Assembly (NCBI GenBank): GCA_024695235.1
Contig: JAILIP010000013.1
Location: 1-59,453 of the forward strand
Direction: 5' to 3'
Origin: Bacilli bacterium
Lineage (GTDB): Bacteria > Bacillota_I > Bacilli_A > RFN20 > CAG-826
DNA length: 59,453 nt
The position numbers and the translations under genes are program-made. Numbering within the stretch: position 1 is the first letter of the stretch; every line of letters begins with the position of its first letter. The notes beneath the pieces were generated by a model. It saw nothing but the letters and a program-made list of their open reading frames with translations. It made no database searches and was not told where the DNA came from. This document shows positions 51,217 through 59,453 of the stretch, piece after piece.

Positions 51217-52047
51217 ATGATTAATCTCGTTATTATTTCTGGAGTTCATGGAGCAGGTAAGACAGTCGCCTTATCCTCTTTTGAAGAAAACGGTTATGTC
51301 ATCGTTGATAACATTCCTCATGTTTTGCTTGATGACTTTTTTAAATCATTGATTGATGGTAAATATAAAAAAGTCGCTTTATCCATTCCTCTAGAATATT
51401 GCCAAGAAGCATATGAATCTGCTAAGCAATTCAAAGAATTCAATATTACATTTTTAGGACTATATTGCTCTGAATCTGTTTTACTTGAAAGATATAAACT
51501 ATCTCGTAGAGTCCATCCTTTAGAACACCAAGGATTATCTTTAGTAGAGGCCATTAAAAAAGATGATGAATTGATGTTAAAGATGAAAGAGAAATTTACT
51601 CATTTCATTGATACATCCAAAACATCACCGCAAGAGTTTAGAAAATATTTAAATGTTAATATCTTCTCTCCGAAGGAAAGAAAACTCACAGTTAATTTCA
51701 TCTCTTTTGGCTATAAAAAGAGTGTTCCTCAAGATGTTGAAATTGTTTTTGATGCTAGACTTCTTCCAAATCCATTCTGGGTACCTGCTTTGAAAGAAAA
51801 GACAGGTTTAGATAAAGAAGTCGTAAATTACATCTTCTCTCGTAAAGAGACAGAAGAGTATTTAAAACACGTCACCGAATATCTTGATTTCTATCTTCCA
51901 AAACTTGAAGAAAGTGGAAAGAAATCTACCACAATTGGTATTGCCTGTAGTGGTGGTCAACATCGTTCAGTAGCAATAAGTGAATATTTGAAAAAGTATT
52001 ATTCGAAACGATATAATACTAACGTTTCTCATAGGGATCTAAAGTAA
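51217..52047 (+). CDS. rapZ: RapZ/YvcJ nucleotide-binding protein
   Basis: VIISGVHGAGKTVALSSFEENGYVIVDNIP, IACSGGQHRSVAISEYL. Confidence 0.9.
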   Translation: MINLVIISGVHGAGKTVALSSFEENGYVIVDNIPHVLLDDFFKSLIDGKYKKVALSIPLEYCQEAYESAKQFKEFNITFLGLYCSESVLLERYKLSRRVHPLEHQGLSLVEAIKKDDELMLKMKEKFTHFIDTSKTSPQEFRKYLNVNIFSPKERKLTVNFISFGYKKSVPQDVEIVFDARLLPNPFWVPALKEKTGLDKEVVNYIFSRKETEEYLKHVTEYLDFYLPKLEESGKKSTTIGIACSGGQHRSVAISEYLKKYYSKRYNTNVSHRDLK

Positions 52048-52048
52048 T

Positions 52049-53035
52049 ATGCAAGCTAAAGTATCATTCACTCAAAAGGTAAAAGAGGAAGTTGTTTCCA
52101 TCTCTTTTAGTGATGAACACTTACGTGCAATTCTCGCTGCATTTATTAAAATAAATGGTTCTTTAACAATCAACAATAAAAAAGAAGGCATCGCCTTAAA
52201 AACAGAAAACGCTAAGATTGCTAAATTCATTTATCATGCAATCGAAAAAGTCTATGGAGTTCCATGCCGTTTTACATACTCCAAGGCCATGAACTTTAAG
52301 AAGCGTTTATTCTATAACGTAGTTGTTGATGAAGCAGATTACATTATTTCCGATCTTGAAATCAACTTCCTTGATGGCAAGATTGCTAAAAGCATTGTTT
52401 CAAATGATGACTTAATTGCTGGATATATTTCTGGAGCATTCCTTGCAAGTGGCTCAGTTAATTCTCCAAAGAAATCTAACTACCATCTTGAAATTGCTTT
52501 AACAGACGCTAACTATGCTAAGTGGTTCTCAAAACTCTTCCTCAAATACAAAGGTGGAGAATTTAACGTTAAGATCATCAAACGTCGTAATCAACATGTT
52601 GTGTATTTAAAACGCAGTTCTCAAATCGTAGATTTCCTCATCCTCATTGGTGCGACAAATACAGCACTAGAGTTTGAGAATGTTCGTATTAGTAGAGACT
52701 TCTCTAACATCGGTAATAGACTTAACAATTTGGATGCCGCTAATTATTCAAAAACAACAAGTGCTGCTCAAAGACAAATTCATGATATTCAAGTCATAGA
52801 CAAAGTCTTTGGTATCGATAACATCAAAAATGAGAAGCAAAGAGAACTCATGAAACTAAGACTTACAAGTGATGATCTTTCTTTACAAGAAATGGCGGCG
52901 AGATTAAGTGAAGTTTTAGGCAAAGAAGTATCACGTAGTAATATTAATCACCTCTTCAGAGCAATCCACGCTCAAGCAGTCCAATACGAGGAAACTTACA
53001 ATGAAAGTGTCTCAAGTTCTAGGAAAGAGAATTGA
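52049..53035 (+). CDS. whiA: WhiA-like DNA-binding protein
   Basis: SFTQKVKEEV, LDG-like domain, C-term HTH SLQEMAARLSEVLGKEVSRSNINHLFRAIH; follows rapZ. Confidence 0.9.
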   Translation: MQAKVSFTQKVKEEVVSISFSDEHLRAILAAFIKINGSLTINNKKEGIALKTENAKIAKFIYHAIEKVYGVPCRFTYSKAMNFKKRLFYNVVVDEADYIISDLEINFLDGKIAKSIVSNDDLIAGYISGAFLASGSVNSPKKSNYHLEIALTDANYAKWFSKLFLKYKGGEFNVKIIKRRNQHVVYLKRSSQIVDFLILIGATNTALEFENVRISRDFSNIGNRLNNLDAANYSKTTSAAQRQIHDIQVIDKVFGIDNIKNEKQRELMKLRLTSDDLSLQEMAARLSEVLGKEVSRSNINHLFRAIHAQAVQYEETYNESVSSSRKEN

Positions 53036-53228
53036 GTATCTTCGTAAATCAAAAGGCTGGTCGCAGTTAGAACTTGCTTTAGAAAGTGAAGTTAACAAAA
53101 ATTATCTTTGTGATTTAGAAAAAGGACGTCGCAATCCATCACTAGAAATACTGGAGAGAATTGCTGATGCACTAAACATAAGTTTAGAAGAACTCTTCAA
53201 AGGTGTTCATTCAATTCCAGAAATCTAG
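53001..53228 (+). CDS. Single-domain XRE/HTH_3 regulator
   Basis: LGKRIEYLRKSKGWSQLELALESEVNKNYLCDLEKGRRNPSLEILERIADALNISLEELF; overlaps whiA by 35 nt. Confidence 0.87.
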   Translation: MKVSQVLGKRIEYLRKSKGWSQLELALESEVNKNYLCDLEKGRRNPSLEILERIADALNISLEELFKGVHSIPEI

Positions 53229-53247
53229 CCCACATGGGCTTTTTTCT
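53227..53247 (+). terminator. Terminator after XRE gene
   Basis: AGCCC-acat-GGGCT then T-run. Confidence 0.85.
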
Positions 53248-53254
53248 TTGTAAA

Positions 53255-53308
53255 GAAAGCACTTTCACAACAAAAATATATTGTATAAGTCCAAGTATTA
53301 TATATAAT
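53255..53308 (+). promoter_or_regulatory. gap promoter with upstream palindrome
   Basis: GAAAG-CA-CTTTC palindrome; TTGTAT-16-TATAAT. Confidence 0.6.
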
Positions 53309-53343
53309 AATATCATCAAAATATTAAAGGAGGACATTTATAT

Positions 53344-54414
53344 ATGTCAGTCAAAGTTGCAATTAATGGATTTGGACGTATCGGCCGTTTGGCATTCCGT
53401 CAAATGTTTGGTGCAGAAGGTTATGAAATCGTCGCAATCAACGATTTAACTTCCCCAAAGATGCTCGCCAATCTATTAAAATATGACACCGCTCAAGGTG
53501 GATATGCTGGTTTCTATGGTGAAGCCCGTCATACAGTCTCGAGCAAAGAACCAGTCTTAGCAGAAGACGGAAAGACAATCGTCACTCCAGGTTCAATCAC
53601 AGTTGACGGAAAAGAAATCACCATCTATGCTGAACCAAAAGCCGAAAACCTCCCATGGGGAAAACTCGGTGTTGATGTTGTCTTAGAATGTACAGGTTTC
53701 TACACAAGCCGTGAAAAATCACTCGCTCACATTAAAGCCGGTGCACGTAAAGTCGTCATCTCTGCTCCAGCAGGTAAAGATTTACCAACCATCGTCTATG
53801 GCGTTAACGAAAAGACACTTAAAGCCAGTGATGATGTCATCTCAGCTGCAAGCTGCACAACCAACTGCTTAGCCCCAATGGCAAAAGCTCTCAATGATTT
53901 AGCTCCAATTAAATCAGGCATCATGAGCACAATTCACGCTTACACTGGTGACCAAATGATTCTTGATGGTCCACACAGAAAAGGTGACTTACGTAGAGCC
54001 CGTGCCGGTGCTGCGAACATCGTTCCAAACAGCACAGGTGCTGCTAAAGCTATCGGCTTAGTTATTCCAGAACTCAATGGCAAACTCATTGGTTCCGCTC
54101 AACGTGTCCCAGTTGCTACTGGTTCCACAACAATCTTAACAGCCGTTGTTAAAGGTAAAGATGTCACAGCTGAAGGCATCAATGCTGCTATGAAGGTTGC
54201 TGCTAACCAATCCTTCGGTTACAACGAAGATCAAATCGTTTCCTCCGACGTTATCGGTATGAGATTCGGTTCCTTATTCGATGCTACACAAACAATGGTT
54301 AGCAAAATCGCTGATGATTTATATGAAGTCCAAGTCGTCTCTTGGTATGACAACGAAAACTCCTATACATCACAAATGGTCCGCACCATCAAATACTTTG
54401 CGGAAAAGTGCTAA
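53344..54414 (+). CDS. gap: Glyceraldehyde-3-phosphate dehydrogenase
   Basis: [28 protein letters not shown]. Confidence 0.97.
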   Translation: MSVKVAINGFGRIGRLAFRQMFGAEGYEIVAINDLTSPKMLANLLKYDTAQGGYAGFYGEARHTVSSKEPVLAEDGKTIVTPGSITVDGKEITIYAEPKAENLPWGKLGVDVVLECTGFYTSREKSLAHIKAGARKVVISAPAGKDLPTIVYGVNEKTLKASDDVISAASCTTNCLAPMAKALNDLAPIKSGIMSTIHAYTGDQMILDGPHRKGDLRRARAGAANIVPNSTGAAKAIGLVIPELNGKLIGSAQRVPVATGSTTILTAVVKGKDVTAEGINAAMKVAANQSFGYNEDQIVSSDVIGMRFGSLFDATQTMVSKIADDLYEVQVVSWYDNENSYTSQMVRTIKYFAEKC

Positions 54415-54452
54415 TTAACTCAATAGAGTTCAATTAACCCATAGAAAAATAT

Positions 54453-54479
54453 ACGGCACCTGTGTACTATGGGTGCCGT
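54453..54479 (+). terminator. Hairpin between gap and pgk (attenuator, processing site or weak terminator)
   Basis: ACGGCACC...GGGTGCCGT followed by TATTATT. Confidence 0.55.
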
Positions 54480-54507
54480 TATTATTGAAATAAAGGAGAA
54501 TTTAACT

Positions 54508-55737
54508 ATGTTAACAGTTAAAGAAATGAACAATCTTCAAGGCAAACGTGTGATTGTTCGTGTTGACTTCAACGTCCCACTCAAGAGTGGTGAAATCCGC
54601 GATGACAACAGAATCGTTGCCGCCTTGCCAACCATCAAGGAATTAATTGCTAAAGGTGCTAGAGTTGTCTTAATGTCCCATTTAGGCAAAGTCAAACACA
54701 AATTAGCCCAAGAAGATCCAGAAAAATTTGCCAAACAAATCAAAGATGGTAACTTAGAACCAGTTGCTAAACGTTTAGGCGAATTATTAAATCAACCAGT
54801 CGTGTTTGTTCCTGAAACACGTGGTGAAAACTTAACAAACGCTGTCAACGCTTTAAAAGATGGCGAAGTGTTATTAATGCAAAATACCCGTTATGAAAAG
54901 GGTGAAGAAAAGAACGATCCTGAATTAGCCAAGATCTGGGCTGCTTTAGGCGATGCATTCGTCATGGATGCCTTCGGTTCCGCTCATAGAGCTCACGCCT
55001 CCACATACGGTATCCCAGAAATCTTAAAAGGCGAAGGTAAACCAGTCGCTGTTGGTTACCTCGTTGAAAAAGAAGTCGCTAACTTAACAAGATGTGTTGA
55101 TGTTAAAGACGAAGACCGTCCATACGTCGCTATCTTAGGTGGCTTAAAAGTTTCCGATAAGATTAAAGTTATCGAATCCTTATTAAATAAGTGTGATAAA
55201 GTCCTCATCGGTGGTGCTATGGCATTCACATTCTTAAGAGCTTTAGGTCACACAACTGGCAATTCCCCAGTGGAAGAAGACCAATTAGAATACGCCAAGA
55301 ACTGCTATGTCAAAGCGAATGGCAAAATCGTCTTACCAGTTGACTCCGTCATCGGTGATGCTTTCGACCCAGCAGAAAGAACAACAGTCGAAACTGTTCA
55401 ATCTGGTGAAATTCCAGAAGGTTTCCAAGGCTTAGACATCGGTCCAAAGACCAGAGAACTCTTCGCTAACGAAATCGCCAAAGCCAGAATGATTTTCTGG
55501 AACGGCCCAAGTGGTGTCTTCGAACAAGATGAATTCCAAAAAGGTACATTAGCCATTTGTGAAGCTATCGCTAAAAACGACAAAGCCTTCACTGTCTGTG
55601 GTGGTGGTGACTCCGCCGCTGCTGTCAAACAATTCGGCTATAAAGACAAATTCTCTCACGTTTCCACAGGTGGCGGTGCTTCCTTAGAAATGATTGAAAA
55701 CGATGGCCACTTACCAGGCATCGACGTGGTTAGATAA
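54508..55737 (+). CDS. pgk: Phosphoglycerate kinase
   Basis: RVIVRVDFNVPL, LMSHLGK, GGGDSAAA; start revised to 54508. Confidence 0.97.
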   Translation: MLTVKEMNNLQGKRVIVRVDFNVPLKSGEIRDDNRIVAALPTIKELIAKGARVVLMSHLGKVKHKLAQEDPEKFAKQIKDGNLEPVAKRLGELLNQPVVFVPETRGENLTNAVNALKDGEVLLMQNTRYEKGEEKNDPELAKIWAALGDAFVMDAFGSAHRAHASTYGIPEILKGEGKPVAVGYLVEKEVANLTRCVDVKDEDRPYVAILGGLKVSDKIKVIESLLNKCDKVLIGGAMAFTFLRALGHTTGNSPVEEDQLEYAKNCYVKANGKIVLPVDSVIGDAFDPAERTTVETVQSGEIPEGFQGLDIGPKTRELFANEIAKARMIFWNGPSGVFEQDEFQKGTLAICEAIAKNDKAFTVCGGGDSAAAVKQFGYKDKFSHVSTGGGASLEMIENDGHLPGIDVVR

Positions 55738-55739
55738 TT

Positions 55740-56495
55740 ATGAGAAGAAAATTATTATTAGGTAACTGGAAGATGAACAAACTCGCTAGCGAAGCTAAAG
55801 AGTTTGCTATCGCTTCCCGTGACTTAGCTAAAAAAGCTGAAGCTAACAACATCGACTTAGGTGTTGCTCCAACATACCTTTCCTTAGCCGCGGTTAAAGA
55901 AAACGCTGCTAAAGAAATGATCGTGGCCGCTCAAAACGTCCACTTCAACGACCACGGTGCATTTACTGGTGAAGTTTCTATCCCAATGCTCAAAGAATTC
56001 GGTATTGACTGGGTCTTAATCGGTCATAGCGAAAGAAGAACATACGATAACGAAACAAACGAAAAATGTAATGCCAAAATCAAAGCCTTAATCGCTAATG
56101 ATATGGTGCCAGTTTACTGCGTTGGTGAAACTCTCGAACAATTCGAAGCTAACCAAACAAAAGCCGTTGTCGGTGAACAAGTTCGCGTTGGTTTAAAAGA
56201 ATTAACCTCCGAACAAGTCAAAAATTTAGTCGTTGCTTATGAACCAGTTTGGTCCATTGGTACTGGCAAAAACGCTTCTACAGAAATCGCAGAGGATGTC
56301 TGCAAATTCATTCGTGATGTCTTAAGAGAATTATTCGGTGATGTCGCTGATGAAATCAGAGTCTTGTACGGTGGTTCCGTGAAACCAGAAAACATCAAAG
56401 CATACCTTTCTTGCCCAGATGTTGATGGTGGCTTAGTTGGTGGTGCTTCCTTAAAGATTGATTCTTACGAAGCATTATTAACAAACATTCTTTAA
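55740..56495 (+). CDS. tpiA: Triosephosphate isomerase
   Basis: LLGNWKMNK, IGHSERR, AYEPVWSIGTGK. Confidence 0.97.
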   Translation: MRRKLLLGNWKMNKLASEAKEFAIASRDLAKKAEANNIDLGVAPTYLSLAAVKENAAKEMIVAAQNVHFNDHGAFTGEVSIPMLKEFGIDWVLIGHSERRTYDNETNEKCNAKIKALIANDMVPVYCVGETLEQFEANQTKAVVGEQVRVGLKELTSEQVKNLVVAYEPVWSIGTGKNASTEIAEDVCKFIRDVLRELFGDVADEIRVLYGGSVKPENIKAYLSCPDVDGGLVGGASLKIDSYEALLTNIL

Positions 56496-56498
56496 TAA

Positions 56499-57275
56499 AT
56501 GGCTACTTATAGTAACGACAATTCCCAAGTTGTTTACGATTTTTCAAGTAAGCAAACCAAAGGTGCTTTCTTAACAAAAGTCTTTGGTATGATGTTTGTC
56601 CTGTTACTCATCACCACTGTGGTGGCAGCAGGCCTCGGTTACGGCTCCCAATATTTCTTGGAACAAGCCGTTAACGCGGATAACGGACAACTTGTCACAA
56701 ACATCGTTTATGGTTTAGTCGGAACATTAATTGTTTCCGCGATTGCCTTACTTATCATGTCGTTTGTCTTACCAATCACTTATTTAAGAGGCAGACATAA
56801 TATCCTCGTTCCACTAATGATTTATGTGGTCTTAATGGGGATTATGCTCTCAACATTTACATTCCTCTTTGATTGGGTGATTCTTGTTGAGGCATTTGGC
56901 ATTACGACAGTCATCTTCGGTGTGATGGCCTTATTAGGCTATCTAAGCAAAGGAAGACTCGCTGGTATAGGCTTTATCCTACTAGGTCTATTAATCGGCG
57001 CTTTAGCCCTTTCTTTAGTGAATTACCTGATGATTATGTTCGGTGGTGTTAAACAAGGCAATGTGACTCTATCTTGGATTGTCTCATTATTAATCTTCGG
57101 TTTCTTAATGCTCGTCACCTTATATGACGTCAACCGTATTAAGAGAATTGCCGAATCAGGAGCGGGCACAAATAACAATTTAGTTTATTACTGCGCCTTC
57201 ATCCTTTTTACAGATTTCATCTCTATCTTAATTAGAGTGATCTACTACCTAGCGATTTTTACTAGAAGAAGATAA
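56499..57275 (+). CDS. Bax inhibitor-1 (YccA/YbhL) family membrane protein
   Basis: Seven-TM-like; LVTLYDVNRIKRIAE, NLVYYCAFILFTDFISILIRVIYYLAIF. Confidence 0.82.
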   Translation: MATYSNDNSQVVYDFSSKQTKGAFLTKVFGMMFVLLLITTVVAAGLGYGSQYFLEQAVNADNGQLVTNIVYGLVGTLIVSAIALLIMSFVLPITYLRGRHNILVPLMIYVVLMGIMLSTFTFLFDWVILVEAFGITTVIFGVMALLGYLSKGRLAGIGFILLGLLIGALALSLVNYLMIMFGGVKQGNVTLSWIVSLLIFGFLMLVTLYDVNRIKRIAESGAGTNNNLVYYCAFILFTDFISILIRVIYYLAIFTRRR

Positions 57276-57288
57276 AAAACAAACTATA

Positions 57289-57320
57289 AAAGAGGGGTGC
57301 TTAGCATCTCTCTTTTTTAT
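57289..57320 (+). terminator. Terminator after Bax-inhibitor-like gene
   Basis: AGAGGGGTGC-tta-GCATCTCTCT then T-run. Confidence 0.7.
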
Positions 57321-57347
57321 TTTATTGCTCAAAAGAATAAAAATAAC

Positions 57348-57379
57348 TTTATCTTCAAGCCTTTTTAAGGGAAGATAAA
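57348..57379 (+). promoter_or_regulatory. Long inverted repeat upstream of phosphatase lipoprotein gene
   Basis: TTTATCTTC-aag-CCTT-ttt-AAGG-GAAGATAAA. Confidence 0.65.
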
Positions 57380-57422
57380 TAGTAGATTTACTTTGAATGA
57401 TATCTCCAGAAAGGAATTATTT

Positions 57423-58937
57423 ATGAAAAAGTCTCTTCTTTTATTTTCCATGATTGCCGCTTTATGCGTTACTGGCTGTAGTGGTGCTTCAACAAGTGAA
57501 AAATCACAAGGTACAAATGAACCAAGTGAAAGCTCAAATGTTGATCCAGTTAATCCATCATCAAGTAAAAATGATGAATCTTCCAATAGTTCTAGTTCAT
57601 CTTCTCAACCTGCCGCTCCTAAAGAAGAAGTGAAAAACGATAACTTTACTCTTCTTAAACCAAATAATCTATCTTCCATGAGCAATAACTGTAAGCAATA
57701 TGTCGATGATATGCGTACTCAACAAAGAAAGCTCATTCAAGAAAAAGGCACTCAAGCGGATTATTACTTAAATGATTTATATGGTACTGCTGGCGTTGAC
57801 CTCACCAAAGGTGTTTTACCAAGCACTCGTGATTATCAAGACAACACAGGTGGCTATCGTGATGGCACCACAGAGAACAACTATTTAGATCCTATCGGTG
57901 CGGATTACACCAAAGGTGAAAAGAGTGATGAATCTAAAGGTATTGAAATCGAATTCACACCTGCTGATGCTTTAAAGAACAAACAATACACAATTACTTA
58001 TAGTCAAAAGGAAGATTTCTCTGATGCGAAATCATTTAATTCCAATGACACTAAAGTGTATCTCAAAAACCTTTTAGTCAATCAAAAATACTACGTTAAA
58101 GTCTCCGCGGATGGCAAAGATTCACAAACCATTAACTTTACCACTGGTGATTATCCACGTTGGATTGACGCTCGACCAATGTTCAATGTCCGTGATATGG
58201 GTGGCTATATGACTTCCTCTGGTCAAAGAATTAAACAAGGTTTAGTTTATAGAGGTGGAGAAATCAACAAGAAAACTGGTTGGTATGGTACACAACGCTA
58301 TACTGACGATACAGGCAAAACCGATGCTAGAGATGGTCATATCGTTTCTGAGACAACTGAATCCAAGAGAGCGTTTAGAGAAGATATGGGCATGGTCAAT
58401 GGTCTAGAAATTGACTTAAGAGGTAGTTCTGAAACAAATGGCTATCCTGCTAAAGCAAATTACTGTGACTTTGCTGAGAATAATGATATCTCTTATAAGA
58501 TGCTCTCTATCAGTAGCTACCATAAGGGTATGCAAAATAACACCACACAGATCAAACAATTATTTGAAGCTTTCTCTCAAGCAGATCAACACCCAGTTTA
58601 TTTCCATTGTTATGGTGGTGCTGACCGTACAGGTGTTGTCGGCTTTATGCTCGGTGCAATGCTTGGCATGAGCTATACAGACTTAGTTATCGACTTTGAA
58701 TTAACAAGTTATAGTTCTAATCCATCCAGAAATTATCGTAGTCATTTACGTAATGGCCCATGGAATGAATGGCCAGGCATGGTGGACTACCTTAAAGGAA
58801 CTTTAGGTTGGGAAAGAGATGGCGCTCCAGCCAAAACCATTAAACAAGGCATGGAAGAATATTTGCTTAATAAATGCAGAATTTCTCAAGAAACAATTAA
58901 TAAAATTAGAGAAATTATGCTCGAGCCTGCAAAATAA
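57423..58937 (+). CDS. Secreted lipoprotein tyrosine phosphatase (Y_phosphatase3-like)
   Basis: Lipobox ALCVTGC, Ser-rich linker, FNVRDMGGY and active site HCYGGADRTG. Confidence 0.83.
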   Translation: MKKSLLLFSMIAALCVTGCSGASTSEKSQGTNEPSESSNVDPVNPSSSKNDESSNSSSSSSQPAAPKEEVKNDNFTLLKPNNLSSMSNNCKQYVDDMRTQQRKLIQEKGTQADYYLNDLYGTAGVDLTKGVLPSTRDYQDNTGGYRDGTTENNYLDPIGADYTKGEKSDESKGIEIEFTPADALKNKQYTITYSQKEDFSDAKSFNSNDTKVYLKNLLVNQKYYVKVSADGKDSQTINFTTGDYPRWIDARPMFNVRDMGGYMTSSGQRIKQGLVYRGGEINKKTGWYGTQRYTDDTGKTDARDGHIVSETTESKRAFREDMGMVNGLEIDLRGSSETNGYPAKANYCDFAENNDISYKMLSISSYHKGMQNNTTQIKQLFEAFSQADQHPVYFHCYGGADRTGVVGFMLGAMLGMSYTDLVIDFELTSYSSNPSRNYRSHLRNGPWNEWPGMVDYLKGTLGWERDGAPAKTIKQGMEEYLLNKCRISQETINKIREIMLEPAK

Positions 58938-58965
58938 ATTAAGGTTTTAAAGAGAAATAATAAAG

Positions 58966-58998
58966 AGAGATCAGAAAAATCTGGTCTCTTTCTTTTTA
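58966..58998 (+). terminator. Terminator after phosphatase gene
   Basis: AGAGATCAGA-aaaa-TCTGGTCTCT then T-rich run. Confidence 0.85.
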
Positions 58999-59069
58999 TA
59001 TAATAACGCGTACGCGCGCGTTATACAGGCGCATATATGCATATTTTTATAAAAAATATTAAAAAGTAC

Positions 59070-59097
59070 TTGCACACTATATTAACATGCGTATAAT
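59070..59097 (+). promoter_or_regulatory. rRNA promoter P1
   Basis: TTGCAC-16-TATAAT. Confidence 0.7.
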
Positions 59098-59170
59098 AGA
59101 TAAAGCGCGCCCCAAAAGGGAAAGCGAAATATCACTGAAAAAAATGGTGAAAAAAAATTAAAAAAAGCCA

Positions 59171-59200
59171 TTGACATTAATAAATGTTAAGTGATATCAT
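59171..59200 (+). promoter_or_regulatory. rRNA promoter P2
   Basis: TTGACA-18-TATCAT; followed by leader with GATCTTTGAAAACTAAACAG. Confidence 0.75.
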
Positions 59201-59356
59201 ATCAAAGCACGTGTCGGGGAGACCCAATGAGATTATTACTAAAGTAATAACGTGCAACTGATCTTTGAAAACTAAACAGATGTACAAACATCACAACGTC
59301 AATTTGTTTAATAAAACAAAAATACAAAACCAGATAATTATTTTGAACTAGAATAA

Positions 59357-59453
<97 letters not shown>

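Noticed and set aside
59101-59356. Possible small RNA upstream of 16S
   Set aside because: Best explained as rRNA promoter and leader (GATCTTTGAAAACTAAACAG antitermination/processing-type sequence)

Overview
AT-rich, low-GC Firmicutes/Mollicutes-like chromosome segment (gut RF39/Erysipelotrichia-like by gene style; lineage is inference). Nearly all genes lie on the + strand. Backbone: (1) the Bacillus-like cysS-rlmB-(sigH position)-rpmG-secE-nusG-rplKAJL-rsmC-rpoBC-rpsL-rpsG-fusA-tuf super-locus, interrupted by an ArsR/CadA-type metal cassette and two secreted-enzyme genes; (2) two tandem RDD membrane proteins; (3) a sugar-type ABC importer operon whose ATPase carries a ~120-aa coiled-coil insertion; (4) tRNA-Lys(CTT), a kinase, a Rex-N-terminal-like small protein and pyruvate:ferredoxin oxidoreductase; (5) tRNA-Pro with an unusual AGG anticodon; (6) uvrA-lgt-HAD-trxB-rapZ-whiA-XRE; (7) gap-pgk-tpiA, a Bax-inhibitor-like protein and a phosphatase lipoprotein; (8) tandem rRNA promoters and the first ~95 nt of 16S rRNA. 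No CRISPR array, phage or transposon was seen. Best second-look items: the coiled-coil ABC ATPase operon ending in an OB-fold-like lipoprotein, the Cys-rich ArsR with a textbook TGAACAnnTATTCA operator, the Rex-like winged-helix orphan before PFOR, tRNA-Pro(AGG), many -10 boxes 6-10 nt from start codons (leaderless mRNAs), and a hairpin that may be both a terminator and an SD-masking element for a divergent SigH-like factor. All family calls are from reading motifs; no searches or folding were run.
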